Assembly (NCBI GenBank): GCA_014529385.2
Contig: CM043963.1
Span: 66,320,895-66,384,894, forward strand
DNA from: Adiantum capillus-veneris
Lineage: Eukaryota; Streptophyta; Polypodiopsida; Polypodiales; Pteridaceae
Reading direction: 5' to 3'
Length of the DNA: 64,000 nt
The notes under the pieces were generated by a model. The model had not been told where the DNA came from. It ran no database searches and saw only the letters and a program-made list of their open reading frames with translations. The position numbers were made by a program, and so were the translations under genes. Positions 1 through 11,356 of this stretch are shown here, in pieces. Positions within the stretch are counted from its first letter, which is position 1. Every line of letters begins with the position of its first letter.

Positions 1-1548
1 GTCATTGCTTGTCTAACTCGCATCATTCCAATAAAACTCTCTCTGAAGTTCAGGCAGGATGGCTCCAGACACATGCTTTGGCATTTGATTCTCTTGGGTC
101 CATGGAATATTGCGACTTTTTCGTTGAGACATGACCTAGCTTTGAGTGAATTTGGCTCTATCAGTTCCTCATGCGTTTTACTAGATCTTAGTCACCTTTC
201 TTTTTACGTTGTTCAAGATTGGTTTTTATGTGTCTAATTTTTTTTGGTTATTTTTGAGCCAAATTTGTTTTACTGCTGTAAGAGCAGATTCTGGCCATAT
301 GTGCATTGGGGGAAGAAACTCCGCAGCCAGATTGCTAACCTGTCAGATAGGATGGAAAACACTAACCTCATTTTCTACTTGAATGCAGCTGCTCTAGTCT
401 TGGGACAGTCAACCTTTCGTTGAAGTTTTCTTGTTTCTGGTCGATTCTCCTCTGTGACAAGGACATCAGTAAGCTCACTCTCTCTCAAAAGCAGGTCAAT
501 GACATGTTTCTGTTCGATAAAAGCATTTTTAGTTCCCTGTAGTGCAAAAGCACAACCATCATTTGTAAGGTTGTTATCTTTTGGTTATCATTTTTTGTTT
601 CTGGCCTTCCATGATGTCTAAATGGGATCTGTACGTCTGTAATTGGACTGTATGAGGTTTGATATTGATTGACCTAGTTCAACATACATTGTTTGTTTAG
701 TATGCCTCTACTAAATGTTTTTGAAGGAGAGCATCATAGGGGTAAAAATGGTAGCGTGAAGTTTCTTTTAATTAGGCACGTTTCTCTTCAAACAGAAGCA
801 TTTGCAATTTTGCAGGTTAAAAAATGGCATTGGAAGGGCTGTACTGGCATATACGGTTTGAGCAGAGGCCATCATTCTTTTACTGGTAACAATGCCGGGC
901 TTGAGCGCCTTCGCAAAGGGTCATTGGAGTTGCAAGGAGTTTGTCTGCAACCATTAATGGCGATTATCCTTTCTGCCTATTCCTTCTTTTGGATATCTAC
1001 TGGAAATATGAGCACATGCCGAAGTGTGCTGGCCTGAATGTTCTGTGGCAGAACATACAAACATCAAAAGTCGATGATGAAGAGCCAGCGCAATGCCATT
1101 CTTGTCATTGCTGCTCTACTGCTCTATTGGCTCCTCTATTGCGTTACCCACATGCTGGTACAGATAGATAGATGAATCAGCAACTTAAGCAGTTGAAGCA
1201 GCGCCATGCAGATTGACATGTCTATCGATTCCGGCACAGCAAGCCTGTTCTTGAGAGTTGGCTATGAGTCTTAACATCTAAATTAGGCTGCTTTTTCTTG
1301 ATGCATTTGCGCATCAGGTGTCCAATCTATAAGAGACAAAATCCCTTACTTTTTGAGCTGTTGTTGTTGTGGCTGTCAAATGTGTGTGAGACATTTTTAG
1401 GTGAACTTCCAATGTTTAAGACGTTGAACATTTTTGCCTGTATATGTAGTTTGTGTACTTGAAGATCTATTTACTGATGATATAAGCCTGGAAGCTGTCT
1501 TGTTGCATAGACTTAAACGTGTTCAAGTTTGCACGTGCTTGTATGCTC

Positions 1549-1550
<2 letters not shown>
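1..1550. other. No recognised gene; weak coding-like stretch near 820-1171
   Basis: I recognise no gene family here. Short open frames exist at 693-1037 and 941-1171 on the plus strand. The second encodes a Cys-rich 76-residue peptide with no family signature I know. A possible intron acceptor (TTTTGCAG) lies just before 817, so a terminal exon of a host gene is conceivable, but no consistent splice model emerged. The rest is AT-rich with T-runs, as in plant UTRs and introns. Confidence 0.3.

Positions 1551-1551
<1 letters not shown>

Positions 1552-1582
<31 letters not shown>
1552..1582. repeat. (TC)n microsatellite
   Basis: Uninterrupted TC dinucleotide run of about 31 bases, seen directly. 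One of many CT/GA tracts in the window. Confidence 0.9.
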
Positions 1583-1585
<3 letters not shown>

Positions 1586-1711
1586 CTCTCCTTGTGGATA
1601 GGTCTCTTGGGATAGTTTCCTACGATGTTAGAATTCTCTTCTCTCTCTAGACTCATCTCTCTCCTCTCCCCATATTGCAGAACAATTTAAACACGCACAT
1701 ACAGCTGTCTG

Positions 1712-2026
1712 GTGACTGATTTCAGAGGGAATGAGGTTAATATATGTGATCGGACGCATGTGAGGCAGACATTGGTAGACCCGCCGGTTCCGTTGCCCAT
1801 GAAGATGAAGTTCTACAGAGATCACTTAGAGCGGATTGCTGAGGCAGGGGTCATTCAGCGACGACCATGGTATATGCCACATGCCATGAGGAACACCATT
1901 GGCCAGCTTAGAGTATGCTCACGTAGACTCGAGGTCGAGACTGGGTGGGCAGCAGGCATACCGAGAGGACAGAGTTGTAGATTGTGTGGACTAGAGCGAG
2001 AGACAAGAGGAGCATCTTATATATAG
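1712..2026 (+). pseudogene. LINE ORF2 C-terminal tail (zinc-binding region), fragment
   Basis: The 104-residue open frame contains a stretch around residues 60-95 with the pattern RNTIGQLRV, RRLEVETGWAAGIPRGQ, then CRLC. This resembles the C-terminal region of plant non-LTR retrotransposon polyproteins, where a leucine-rich stretch leads into G[RW]..GIPR..R.C..C and normally a further His/Cys pair. Here the second half of the metal site is missing: after CRLC the frame runs through ERETRGASYI to a stop, so the domain is broken. No reverse transcriptase precedes it. It lies 1.7 kb upstream of, and in the same orientation as, the LINE 5' portion at 3.7-5.6 kb, so the parts of the element are out of order or come from two copies. 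Assignment is from motif memory only. Confidence 0.5.
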
Positions 2027-2222
2027 AGCAAAATGTTACATGTAGCATGTAGTTGTTGATAGATCACAAATTTTTTATTTTATTATATTAAATTTTTGTG
2101 TGGTGCAAATTTGTAGTGCGGCGAACAGATTGCTAGATATATTAATATTTGTGGTTCAAAATATGTAGCTTCAACACATGTAGGTTTCTTAATGGTTGCT
2201 TTGTGAATGGCAATTGTAGAAA

Positions 2223-2223
2223 T

Positions 2224-2260
<37 letters not shown>
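2223..2260. repeat. (TC)n microsatellite, one interruption
   Basis: TC run of about 38 bases with one CC interruption. It is followed by two AGGGTTTCG telobox-like motifs (2268-2305). Confidence 0.9.
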
Positions 2261-2299
2261 GCGCATTAGGGTTTCGTTGATCTGCTGCAGATTAGGGTT

Positions 2300-3215
2300 T
2301 CGCCTGTTGTCGTGCCGCTCCGCTTCCACGATGGAAAAAAAGAGTAAAGAGAAGCAGAAAAGTCTATTTGAAGCTCACACATTTATTGAGCATTGACCAG
2401 GGCTCGAAAACAAGCAAGGAAACAAGCAAAGAGATTTAGAAAGTGTATGCTTTATGTGGTTATGAAAGCCTAAGCGTAGAGATTTTATGCTTGAAGAAAA
2501 AGTTTTACATGTGAAAGGGCTCTTAGGACATATAAGGCAACTTGGTAGAGGAAGACATGTGGTTAGTGGTAAAAAGGAAAGTGTGTAAGAGACTTCACAT
2601 CTATGCATGAGGGAGGCCGAAAAAGTCCAGACAGTAATTGGACAAAACGGGCCGTGTACGCAAAGGAAAAGGACGTTTTGAGTATTTTTGCATCTCACAC
2701 ACAGAGGCTAATTCTGCACCGATTAAGAGATATTCAAGTTTTCGTGCTCTGTTGTATTAGCGGGGAGGAAGCCATAAGCTTTGAGCACTCTAATCCTAAG
2801 CCAAGCTTCCATAGCCCACTCTAATCCAATCTTCTATAGACAATCTAATCAAAGACACCATAAACCACTCTAATTCAAGCTTCCAAGCTACTCTAATCAT
2901 TGAAGGAGTTCAATAATGTAAGCAACGGTACTGTTAATGATAATTAAGCTATAATTAAGCTTCAGATCTTGTTCAAGCTGTTAATTTCAAGCTTTGTTTA
3001 CATTCATTGTGTCTGCTGCAACTGTTTTCCTCACACCTCTCACAGCTAGAGGCCCCGCGCCTTCCCGGCTCACCTTTCGAACACAAAACCCCCCCGACAC
3101 TGTAAATCACGATTTCATGATCTGTCGTAGATTAGGGTTTTGCCTGTAAATCAGGGTTTCGCTTGGTTTTTAGGGTTTCGTTGTTGCAGTAGATCAGGGT
3201 TTTGCTACTCTTGCA
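2300..3215. other. Unassigned non-coding stretch
   Basis: No gene recognised. At 2775-2900 a short phrase (cactctaatc..aagcttcc) recurs imperfectly about five times. At 3130-3210 several AGGGTTT telobox motifs precede a CT tract, the same arrangement as at 2223-2305. A C/G-rich segment sits at 3050-3090. The long frames here and over 3132-3626 are microsatellite artefacts. Confidence 0.4.
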
Positions 3216-3219
3216 CCTG

Positions 3220-3232
3220 CTCTCTCTCTCTC

Positions 3233-3266
<34 letters not shown>

Positions 3267-3296
3267 ATCTCTCTTTCTCTCTCTCTCTCTCTCTCC
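3220..3296. repeat. (CT)n microsatellite, imperfect
   Basis: About 77 bases of CT repeats with small interruptions (CTCG, CATC, CTTT). Confidence 0.9.
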
Positions 3297-3479
3297 TGCC
3301 CGCATGTGTGCTGCCCACAGGCTCACGTGCCCCCCCCTCCCTCCGGTTGCGCGCGCTCTTTTGGCTGCTCGCGTCATCTCCCGCTGCTCGCGCTCCTCTG
3401 GTTGCTCGGCGTCACCTCCTTTGGCTGCTCGGCTTCCCCTCCCTAGCTGCTCGGGCGAACCTGCCTGCCTGTGCGTTGA

Positions 3480-3483
3480 CACA

Positions 3484-3531
<48 letters not shown>
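3480..3531. repeat. (CA)n microsatellite
   Basis: About 52 bases of CA/AC repeat with one CC interruption. The flanks 3540-3640 repeat a phrase around 'tgcccaatccagtag(t/c)aagcac' twice. Confidence 0.9.
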
Positions 3532-3684
3532 CCTGCTGCCCAATCCAGTAGTAAGCACGCGTGCACGTGCACACACTGTTTGCTGCCCAGTCCAGTAGCA
3601 AGCACACACATGAACACATAACACATTCATGCGCACACACAGAAGCATATGGCCAGAGCATTGATGATGTATTGAATTGCAACA

Positions 3685-4648
3685 ATGCACATTAGGAGGA
3701 GAGGAAGAACGAATGAGTTGCTGTATCTTTTGTTCAACGAATTTAGACAAGGTCAGGTCACCTATGTGCAAATCCCCATCGGTTGTGACAAAGGCAACAT
3801 TCATGGTTACCACAAAAGGATAACACAAGTGGAGAAAGAGATGAAAGAGTGGAAGACCGAATGGAAGGGTGGTGGAAAGAGAAGGCCAACTTCATCCAAA
3901 TGGTCTTCAAGCAAGTCTTGCAATGGAAGAAAGACCTATTGTTGAAGACCAAGCGCTCTAGGAAGAGGTCTCAACCCTGAAGCGAGGACTTGCGGAAGCT
4001 AGAGTGGGGAGGGAACTAGAAGAGGGAGAAATCCAGCCCTCTGTGATAAATGAACTCAATGACATCAAAGAACAAGTGCAAAAGTCAAGGAGAAGAGAAG
4101 CAACACAAGCAACGATGTCATCATGGGTGGATGTTATCACGAAAACACAAAAGACGGTAGATGAAGCCGAAAAGTGCACAAAAGTCTCAAAGAAAGCGAC
4201 GGGGAAAGAATTAACAACCATTCCCACTCCACAATCATTAATATGACCCAAGAGGAAGAGCAAAGAAGGAAGATTAGAGCTTTGCATGTAGGTGTAACCG
4301 GCCTAAAGGACTGTGATAATGTGGAAGGCGAGGTCAAAGATCTCCTACATTTGATGGGTAATGAGGCCACACTCACTAAGGCATGGAGAGTGGGGAAGAA
4401 CAAAATGGGGAGAGTTCAAAGGAGAGAGCATTGCTCCTTCGTTTCCCTCCCATGAAAGCGAAGAAAGACTCTTGAAGAGACGTCCTACACTAAAGAAAAC
4501 GGGGGTATTTCTTGGGGATGACCTGACACTCTCACATATTGCTCATATGAAAGAAGTCATGTTAGAGATAAGGACTGCCAGAGAGAAAGGAAAGGTGGCA
4601 TTTTATAGAGATGGGAGAGTGGTCATTATGGAGAAGCGCTCCGCATGA
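3685..4648 (+). pseudogene. LINE-like ORF1 protein remnant (coiled coil plus RRM-like core)
   Basis: Several short plus-strand frames follow one another and together look like one frameshifted protein. The order is a Lys/Glu-rich helical stretch (MKEWKTEWKGGGK), another charged coiled-coil-like part (INELNDIKEQVQKSRRRE, about 4040-4100), a segment beginning RRKIRALHVGVTGL that resembles the RRM-like core of L1-type ORF1 proteins, and a basic end with FLGDDLTLSHIAHMKEVM and VAFYRDGRVVIMEK (about 4505-4640). The known role of ORF1 proteins is RNA binding and chaperoning in the LINE particle. At least three frame changes are needed, so it is dead. The endonuclease remnant follows directly, which supports the LINE reading. 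Family assignment is inference. Confidence 0.5.
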
Positions 4649-4899
4649 CGGCACGAGACCTATGGGACCATACTCAAACTTGCTACCTAGAACTGTAATG
4701 GGTCTCCACGTCTTGATGTGGGTGCTTTGGAGGACAGTTTCACCGGGAAGGACACCATCTTCTACTCAGAGACACACCAGGCCTTTGGGCGGATACAGAT
4801 GGGGGACAGCTTGCAGAAAGGAGACTCGATCAGAGCATAGAGGACGGGCCTTAGGGGGAGTGGAATTTTATTTAGGGAGGAGTTGCAGCCATTGATACA

Positions 4900-5590
4900 T
4901 ATTGCCCGCAGAGATGAGAGGCGAGGTACATGTGGGTGAGATTGCAAGCTCATACAGACAAATACCTATACATTGCTATATGCTACTTTCCTCCTAGTAC
5001 ATCTGTCGATCCACCACCTAGAGGACAACAGTCCCCCTTTGCTATTTTGGATGATGACATATGGGAGTTTTATAGAGATGGTGACATTATCATCCGGGTG
5101 AGTTCAATGCTAGGATTGCTTAGCATAGACAATATTTTATGATGCTTCAGAGGAGATGTTGAGCGAGCTCGATATTGCAGAGATGGGCATATCTAGACTG
5201 TCACAGGATGTGGAGCTCAGTATGGACGACACTTGATAGACATGGGATCTGCACATGGATTGGTTGTTTTGAATGGCATACAGAGGTTTCCAATTGCAGG
5301 CGGTTTTACGTATTTCCCACACAGACATGGAGATAGTACATGGATTATGTCATGGCACAACCTAGCTTTATCTCTAGTATCCATGACCTCATAGTTGGAC
5401 CTAGACCTGTTGGCGTAGCAATAAGTCACATCCTTTTGTCGATGAACCTCTCTTCTAGTTTAGTGTAGCACACAGGCCACGGGTAGCAGCTCCACCCACT
5501 ACACCGTTACTCGAGAGACGGACTCTGTCTATATTGATGGGATATACAGATGCTTGTGCACTGAGGAGCCAGATTCACCTCTGGAGGAGT
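4900..5590 (+). pseudogene. LINE ORF2 N-terminal APE-type endonuclease, broken
   Basis: Frame-shifted plus-strand pieces show the signatures of an endonuclease/exonuclease/phosphatase domain. They include a strand-like piece YLYIAICYFPPS (about 4955-4995), then DDDIWEFYRDGDIII leading into the place where GDFN is expected, then GMGSAHGLVVLNG-like and FPIAGGFTYFPHRHGDST (about 5235-5340), and finally a piece near 5345-5430 reading as the xDYVMA...GPRPVG end of the domain. In LINEs this domain nicks target DNA to prime reverse transcription. In-frame stops and frameshifts interrupt it. The sequence is cut at 5591 by an LTR, and no reverse transcriptase follows. The ORF1 remnant lies just upstream on the same strand. 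Confidence 0.5.
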
Positions 5591-6157
5591 TGTAACAAAC
5601 TGGACACCCCAAGTCAAGATTCTACCGCGACAGAGTAGAGTTTCACTTCAAAACACTCCACAAAGCAAAAGAGAGTCGACACGGCCAACAGAGATTGGCC
5701 CCAAAGATTGGCGTCCCTTTCGGTATTTCTTTTATATTAATCTTTGAGCAAAGTATAGCTCCTGCTGGGTCCTCCGCTCTGAGACTCTGCGTCCAGATGC
5801 TCTGAAGCATGAGGCCCTTAGGGCTCTTTTATTCTTACAAGGGATGCCCAAAAGCAGGGCCCCAAAATCAATTAAACTCAAAAGCAAAAGTTCCAAAAGC
5901 AACTAGTCCTCAAAAACTGGCAAAAAGCAGCCAACGCAAATTACAGAATTCCATACAGCCCTGCCACATCCAGCCAACGTGAAACGGGGAAATCCGTGCA
6001 ATCTACCACGTCAACATGTCGGCGCAAAACTCGAAAATCCATACAGTAGTGTCATGTCAACTGTCAGCGCAAAATCAGGAATTTTCGTAGAGTCAGCCAC
6101 ATTATCACCTTGTCGGTGTGTGTCCGGGTTGCACAACCATGTCATCATTTTATGACA
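5591..6157 (-). repeat. LTR, Ty3/gypsy family 1 (3' LTR by position)
   Basis: It begins TGTAACAAACTGGACACCCC and ends in TTTATGACA, so it has TG..CA termini. It is clearly similar to the LTR at 14254-14919: shared starts, a shared block around 'ggccccaaagattggcgtccctttcggtatttc', a shared 'actctgcgtccagatgctctgaa', and shared ends. On the minus strand a purine tract (AAGAGGGGATA) abuts its outer end, as expected for the polypurine tract before a 3' LTR. Length 567 bp against 666 bp for the other copy. The flanking 5-mers of the two copies do not match, so they may not be the pair of one insertion. Confidence 0.75.
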
Positions 6158-6172
6158 TATCCCCTCTTGAGA
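6158..6172 (-). promoter_or_regulatory. Polypurine tract of family 1 element
   Basis: Plus strand tatcccctcttgaga reads on the minus strand as a purine run directly before the LTR at 5591-6157. In LTR retrotransposons this primes plus-strand DNA synthesis. Confidence 0.6.
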
Positions 6173-7690
6173 ATTGTAATCGTCCTAGATTACGTCTGCA
6201 AAATCAGACATAAGCCATAAAACATTTCAGTAGACACGGACTCTTAAGTACCGACGCACTAGACGACACACATCCAACACTTGAGACGACAGTCACATCA
6301 CATGAAAACTTACAGAGAAATCCATTCCAAATCTCAGACCATGACTGCCAGCAACGTATATAGTAACCACATTTTTAGACTTCATTGATGTCGGGTTAAC
6401 TGATCCCATATTGCGATCATGTCTATAGAGATTTTTCGACTCAAGCATTGTCCGTGTGCAAGTAGTCATTCGCCTCAAGCACTATCGTGTGCGAGAATCG
6501 TTCACCCTCAAGCACTGTTGCGTGCGAGACTGTCGCCTCAAGTATTGTCGTGTGTGAGAATCATTTTCGAGGATGCCAATCCATCACCAAGTTCATATTG
6601 ATAGAGTGGTTTTAATCATTCATTCGATTGAATCAATCGTGATCCATGATTCGTTATCATGTTCATTCGGGAGCTGCCACTACTCCCAAAATCATCATCA
6701 TCTCATTCTTGATTTGTTCACAAAATAGAAGGTTCTTCCATATTTAGTTTGATTCAAAATTCATGATACTTATCAGATTCATTCTGAAGCGGTCATTGCT
6801 CCCATTGCATTCATCATCATCGATTTCACCTGTTGGTCTGCACACAACTAGCAAGTTCTTCCAGACAACATTAATCTCATAAATCAATAATCATCTTCGG
6901 AAATTCCTATTTCAAAGTTCTTCATTCACATACTTAGTTCATTCTAAACACAATATTTCAATCATCTAATCATCTCATCCGTCCAGAAGTCTTGATGTAC
7001 CTAGATCCATGTAAGCCATCTCATCCCATAGGAACTCTTGATGCGCTCACCACATCATCTAGTCATCTCATTCATATAGGAATCTTAATGCACTAAAATC
7101 ATTCAACATGCATCATCATTCATTCATTCAAATTCATCATTGTTGTCTCGAATCGAAAGGATGTCCGATTCATTCCTAAGCTATCGTCGCTCTCGATCTC
7201 ACCATGGCAAGAAGATGGCTCACCTCGTTGCAAAAGAGTGGATGTCTAGCTCCATGCTTTCCAATCCATACAGAGGTGAGTTCCTCGCTCCTATTTGTGG
7301 TTATCTGTCACAAACAACCAGATTGTCAGTACATCAGTATCTCTTTTAGTATCCTTTCCAATATCGAGTTCATCTTCTGGTCAACAGTTTGTTCGAGCTC
7401 TTCCTGCGAGTAAAGCTTCCGCTTTTTCGGCACTCGTCCGTCCTTTCAGCTTTCCACTCCGTCCTGAGAGGAGACTCAATCATAGCTATAGGGACGGAGG
7501 GGACAGGGCTTAGGGGAGGGGAATGGTCGTAACCGGGATGGGACGGGCTTGACGACTGGGTGCATGCCAGGCGGGAACACATGCAGCCCCTCGGACAGAC
7601 AAAAAACAGCCGACAGCCAACGAAGTTATTTTAAAATTCAAATTAGGAGCCGTTTCAAACGGTCTGCTGGCAGCCCAACGACTCTTTTTG
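6173..7690. other. Element 3' non-coding region, no gene seen
   Basis: Between the polypurine tract and the hAT gene I find no coding region. Short phrases such as tcatcat, cattcat and 'gttcttccag' recur. At 7465-7530 a phrase (ggagactca..cata..ggacgg..agggcttagggg.ag) resembles 4830-4875 in the LINE remnant, so a second LINE scrap may be present. The edge of the hAT element is somewhere in 7400-7700 but I could not fix it. Confidence 0.4.
6440..6572. repeat. Minisatellite, about four 31-35 bp units
   Basis: Four tandem imperfect units each start with ctcaag(c/t)a(c/t)tgt and continue with cgtgtgcgagaatcgttcacc or variants. Seen directly. Confidence 0.7.
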
Positions 7691-7698
7691 CAGGAGGC

Positions 7699-7706
7699 TA
7701 TAAAAA
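7699..7706 (+). promoter_or_regulatory. Candidate TATA box of hAT gene
   Basis: TATAAAAA in a moderately GC-rich setting, about 300 bases before the transposase ATG at 7995. The intervening leader is CT-rich, as plant 5' leaders often are. A plausible core promoter, not proven. Confidence 0.4.
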
Positions 7707-7994
7707 GCCACCCTTTGGGTCTCTCAAGCTCAAGCTCTCATTGGCAATTGCTCAAGGCTCAAGCCTCTCCTCTCTATGGTCTACCTTCGGCACTTTGCGG
7801 CTTTGCCTCTAGAGTCTACGGTCTACCCTCACCTCGAGGCTCGGAGCTCTACCTTTGAGTCTCCTCTCTACCCACTCCCTTCTCTACTCTTGAGTCTCCT
7901 CTCTACCCACTCTCTCCCTCATCTACCCTCTCAACTTTGAAGCTCTCCTCTACTCTTTCTCCACACAAGCTCTCCTTACTCTCTCTCCACCATC

Positions 7995-10004
7995 GTGTCA
8001 TCTCAAGCTAACTCCACTTCTCAAGCTGGCTCTTCTCAAAGGAGGCCCACCATGCAAACATGGTCGTGGTGGGATGAAGTCGACTCCACCGCGCATGGTC
8101 AAGGTGGCGGTGCAAGACCATGGACATGCAAGCTATGCTCGTACAAGAGAATCGGTGGTGCAAACAAAGTGCGATCCCATCTTCTTCATGAACCCGATCA
8201 CGAGGTGAAGTTTGCCCACGCATTACTCCCGAGAAGAGGTTGGAGCTTCTTGAGAAGCTTGCAGTGTATGATGCTGCGGAGTGGCCAAGAGGGGCCGTTT
8301 TGTTGCCGTTGATCCCTCCGCCACGACGACACCACGAGAGCAAAGGCAAGCCAACCTTGGCTCCACCTCTCAAGCGTTCAAGACAAATCATCTACATCGG
8401 GGCTTCCATTGCGCATCGCCAAAGCACCCTCAACAAAAATTGGAATTCTAAATTGAACGAAGAGGTGCATAGGTCGTTGTCCGATTCTTCTTCCGACCAC
8501 ATTACCTTCCATGCTTCGCGATGAGTTTCCATTGTGACTTATGGCATATGCACATTGCAATCTCCCATTTTGTATTTCATTATGGGGTCTCGGACTCTCC
8601 ATACTAACACAACATGCTCTTTTTTGTGTGGATAGGTCTCCATACTTTCGAATCATGGTTACGAAAATAGGGAATATGGCCCCTCTTATGTGCCACCTTC
8701 ATCGGAGAGACTTCACACCACCCTCCTTAACAAAGAGAAGCTTGCCGTGGAGCAAGCAACCCAAGCAACAAAGGATTTGTGGGAGACCAATGGCGTCTCT
8801 CTCTTGTAGATGGATGGAAAGACATGCGCAAGCGGTCCATCCACGGAGTGGTGTCCTACTCTCGGAGTGAGATGTACTTTGTAGAGTCACATGATGCATC
8901 CAATAGTTGCAAGGCCGCGAGATGCTTGCTGCGGAGTGGACAAGAACCATAGAGATCATTGACCCGGAGAATGTCCTTTGTATGGTTGCAGATGGAGAGG
9001 CGTCAAATAGGGCAGTCGAGGCTATCATTGAGGGCATGCATCCCACTATCCATGTCACATTTTGCATGGCGCATGGCCTCAACAACCTCCTCAAGGACAT
9101 AGGGAGCTTGTCAATATTTCACCCTCCATTAGTGACGCCAACCAAATTGTCTCCTTTGTGCTCAACCATCAAAAAGTGCGCCATGAGTTCTCAAAGAGGA
9201 GCCACTTGTCCTTGCTCAAATATTCAGAGACAAGATTTGCATTCAATTCGCTTATGCTAGGCCACTTGTCTACATGTGGCAGAGTCTTAAGGGGCCTCTT
9301 TCTCAGTGATGAGTTTCCAAGCCATGTCGGAGTCTACATCAACAACGGGATTGAAATGCCGAGAATGGGCCAACGACGCCGCTTGGTAGGAGGTGAACAC
9401 TCTTGATGCCATGGTCAAGCCTATTTTACACCTACTTCGAGTTGTGGATAGCTGTAGCCATGCACCGGCAAAGTCTACGAAGCCATGGATCGGATGATAG
9501 AGACACTTGAGAAGCTTTGCTTGACCCTATTCAGTATGCGGAGATTTGTGCTTGTGTGAGCTAAGTGGAATGGATACTACTCTCCACTTCATGCGGCAGC
9601 TTATGTGCTTGGCCCGGAGTTTCAGGGAAGGCAATCAAGAGACCGACAAGGAGGAGTAAAGGATGGCGGCTTGCATAAAGCGCCGTGAGCTTAGCAGTGA
9701 TATTAGGCGCAAGGTTAAGATGAGCTACTCAACTACAAGCAAAAGAAGGGCTCCTATGATGTGTAGATGCACAGGTTGATCGCAACAAGATTGGCTCGGT
9801 TTTATGGTGGGAGGACTATGGAGGAGATGGCCCACATTGTAGCACTTGGCTGTTCGTGTCCTTACCAATCATGTATCACTAGTTTGCTCGAAAACTATGG
9901 AGTGTGTACCACCCACATTGCCCTAAGAAGAGGAATCGCATTGTGGGCCTAGAGGGCCAATGATTTGGTGTTTGTGAGCGCTAACTTTGCGCATGCTTTC
10001 CAAA
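7995..10004 (+). pseudogene. hAT superfamily transposase, decayed and truncated at gap
   Basis: From ATG 7995 the first exon encodes a BED-type zinc finger at residues 25-70: Trp, then WTCKLC and later HLLHEP give the C..C..H..H pattern. A probable intron ends at GGATAG (about 8632). Downstream, frameshifted pieces show the transposase core: LWETNGVSLL then DGWKDMRKRSIHGVVSYS and YFVESHDAS (8790-8905), then the IDPENVLCMVADGEASNRA, HPTIHVTFCMAHGLNNLLKDI block (8955-9100). The C-terminal dimerisation region (WWEDYG-like, HCPKKRNRIVGLEG-like, DLVFVSANFAHAF) is at 9810-10000. hAT transposases cut and paste DNA with 8-bp target duplications. Stops and frameshifts (one at about 8818) show it is dead. 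The 13-N gap at 10005 hides its end, and terminal repeats were not identified. Confidence 0.75.
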
Positions 10005-10017
10005 NNNNNNNNNNNNN
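10005..10017. other. Assembly gap (13 N)
   Basis: Run of N. It separates the hAT C-terminus (plus) from the gypsy integrase end (minus), so the true junction of the two elements is not visible. Confidence 1.
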
Positions 10018-11356
10018 CTTCGGACTTTACCTTTCTTCGTATCCTTATGTGCCAAAATCTGTAAAGATCTCCTCGTTTTCTTCCACTTTGGGTTGCTCAT
10101 CAGGCTCCCCATCATCAAGCACATCACATTTAAAAGGTTTCAAGAGACTCACATGGAATGCATTGTGAATCCTCCAAGTATCTAGCAGTTTCAATCGGAA
10201 GGAGACATCATTTATCTTTTTAGTAATCTGGAAAGGTCCGTAGTATCGCATACGAAGCTTTGGAAAAAGCCTCTCTTTTCCCTTTTTCTTTCGTAGGCGT
10301 GCCTTGTCAAAACATAAGAGCACCCAATCATCCTCCTTCAGTTTCAAGTCGCGACGATGGCAATCCGCTGCCTTTTTCTGTCGATCTTGAGACTTCTGCA
10401 AAGTCTCGCGAACCTTGGCAAAAGCCGTATCCAAATCTCGCGTATATTCATCCGCTTCAAAGATCTTATCTTTCGTGCTCAGGAAGGGTGAAACCTTCGC
10501 AGCACCTTCAACAATCTCAAATGGCGCCTTCCCCGACGAAGAGTGTATCGTGTTATTGTAGGCAAATTCCAACAAAGGTAAGTTCTTTTCCCATTGAGTC
10601 TTCTGATCCGAGATACAAGACTTCAATAAATCTAAAACCACTGAATTGGCAATCTCAGATTGCCCGTCAGTCTGCAAGTGGAACGATGACGAGAACTGCA
10701 ACCGCGTGCCAATGTTCTCCCAAATTGCCTTCCAAAACAAACTCATAAATCTGGGATCTCTGTCGGAGACAATCGTCTCACACGTGCCATGTAATCGGAA
10801 AATCATCGTGATCATTCTGTGTTCTCGAGAGATCAAAAATGAAATCCATTGCAATACTTTCCCAGGGGCGGGTGGGTATGGGTAAAGGCTATAACAATCC
10901 CTATGCCTTATGCCTGTCAAACTTGACCTTCTGGCATACTGCGCACAACTCTTCCACATCCTTTTTGAGTCTCGGCCAAAAGAAGTATCTCTCTACCCCC
11001 TTCATGGTGGTAGCAATGCCGCGGTGACCCGTAAAAGGTGAACAGTGGCATTCAGTCATAACCTTTTCCCTCAACGGCTGTGTAACGCACAACATAGTCT
11101 TTCTCATCAAGTAGCCTTCCCAAAGGGAGTATCGAGCTACTGTCTTCCCTTCCCATCCCGTATCCGTGTGAAAAATATCTGCAAAATCTGTATCTGTGGC
11201 ATACCGATCGACCATATCCTCGAAGCTCCTATGATGTATCGCGGAAATAGCCAAAACCAACGGCTTCCGAGACAAAGCATTTGCCACCACATTCTTATGT
11301 CCCTGCACATGGACAATCTGGAAGTGAAACTGTGACAAGATGTTCGCCCACCGCAT
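10018..11356 (-). pseudogene. Ty3/gypsy integrase, internally deleted
   Basis: Two minus frames (11356 to 10901, then 10959 to 10045) give the end of RNase H and then integrase. Visible parts are the HHCC zinc-binding module (HCSPFTGHRG through ELCAVCQKVK), then TIVSDRDPRFMS carrying the second catalytic Asp, the Q.DGQSE region with the catalytic Glu, LPLLEFAYNN, and the C-terminal WRIHNAFHVSLLKPF. The section that should hold the first catalytic Asp is missing: a Trp-x-x-Ile stretch runs almost straight into FRLHG, an apparent loss of roughly 40-50 residues. The domain inserts retrotransposon cDNA. The sequence stops at the N gap shortly after the LLKPF region, so a chromodomain, if any, cannot be judged. 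It belongs to the element whose 5' LTR is 14254-14919. Confidence 0.85.

Noticed and set aside
3132-3828. Several long overlapping ORFs on both strands with SLSLSL or CVCVCV runs
   Set aside because: They are translations of CT and CA microsatellites; no conserved domain.
7485-7530. TATAGGGACGG as the left terminal repeat of the hAT element
   Set aside because: Resembles a LINE phrase at 4830-4875 better, and the other end is hidden by the N gap.
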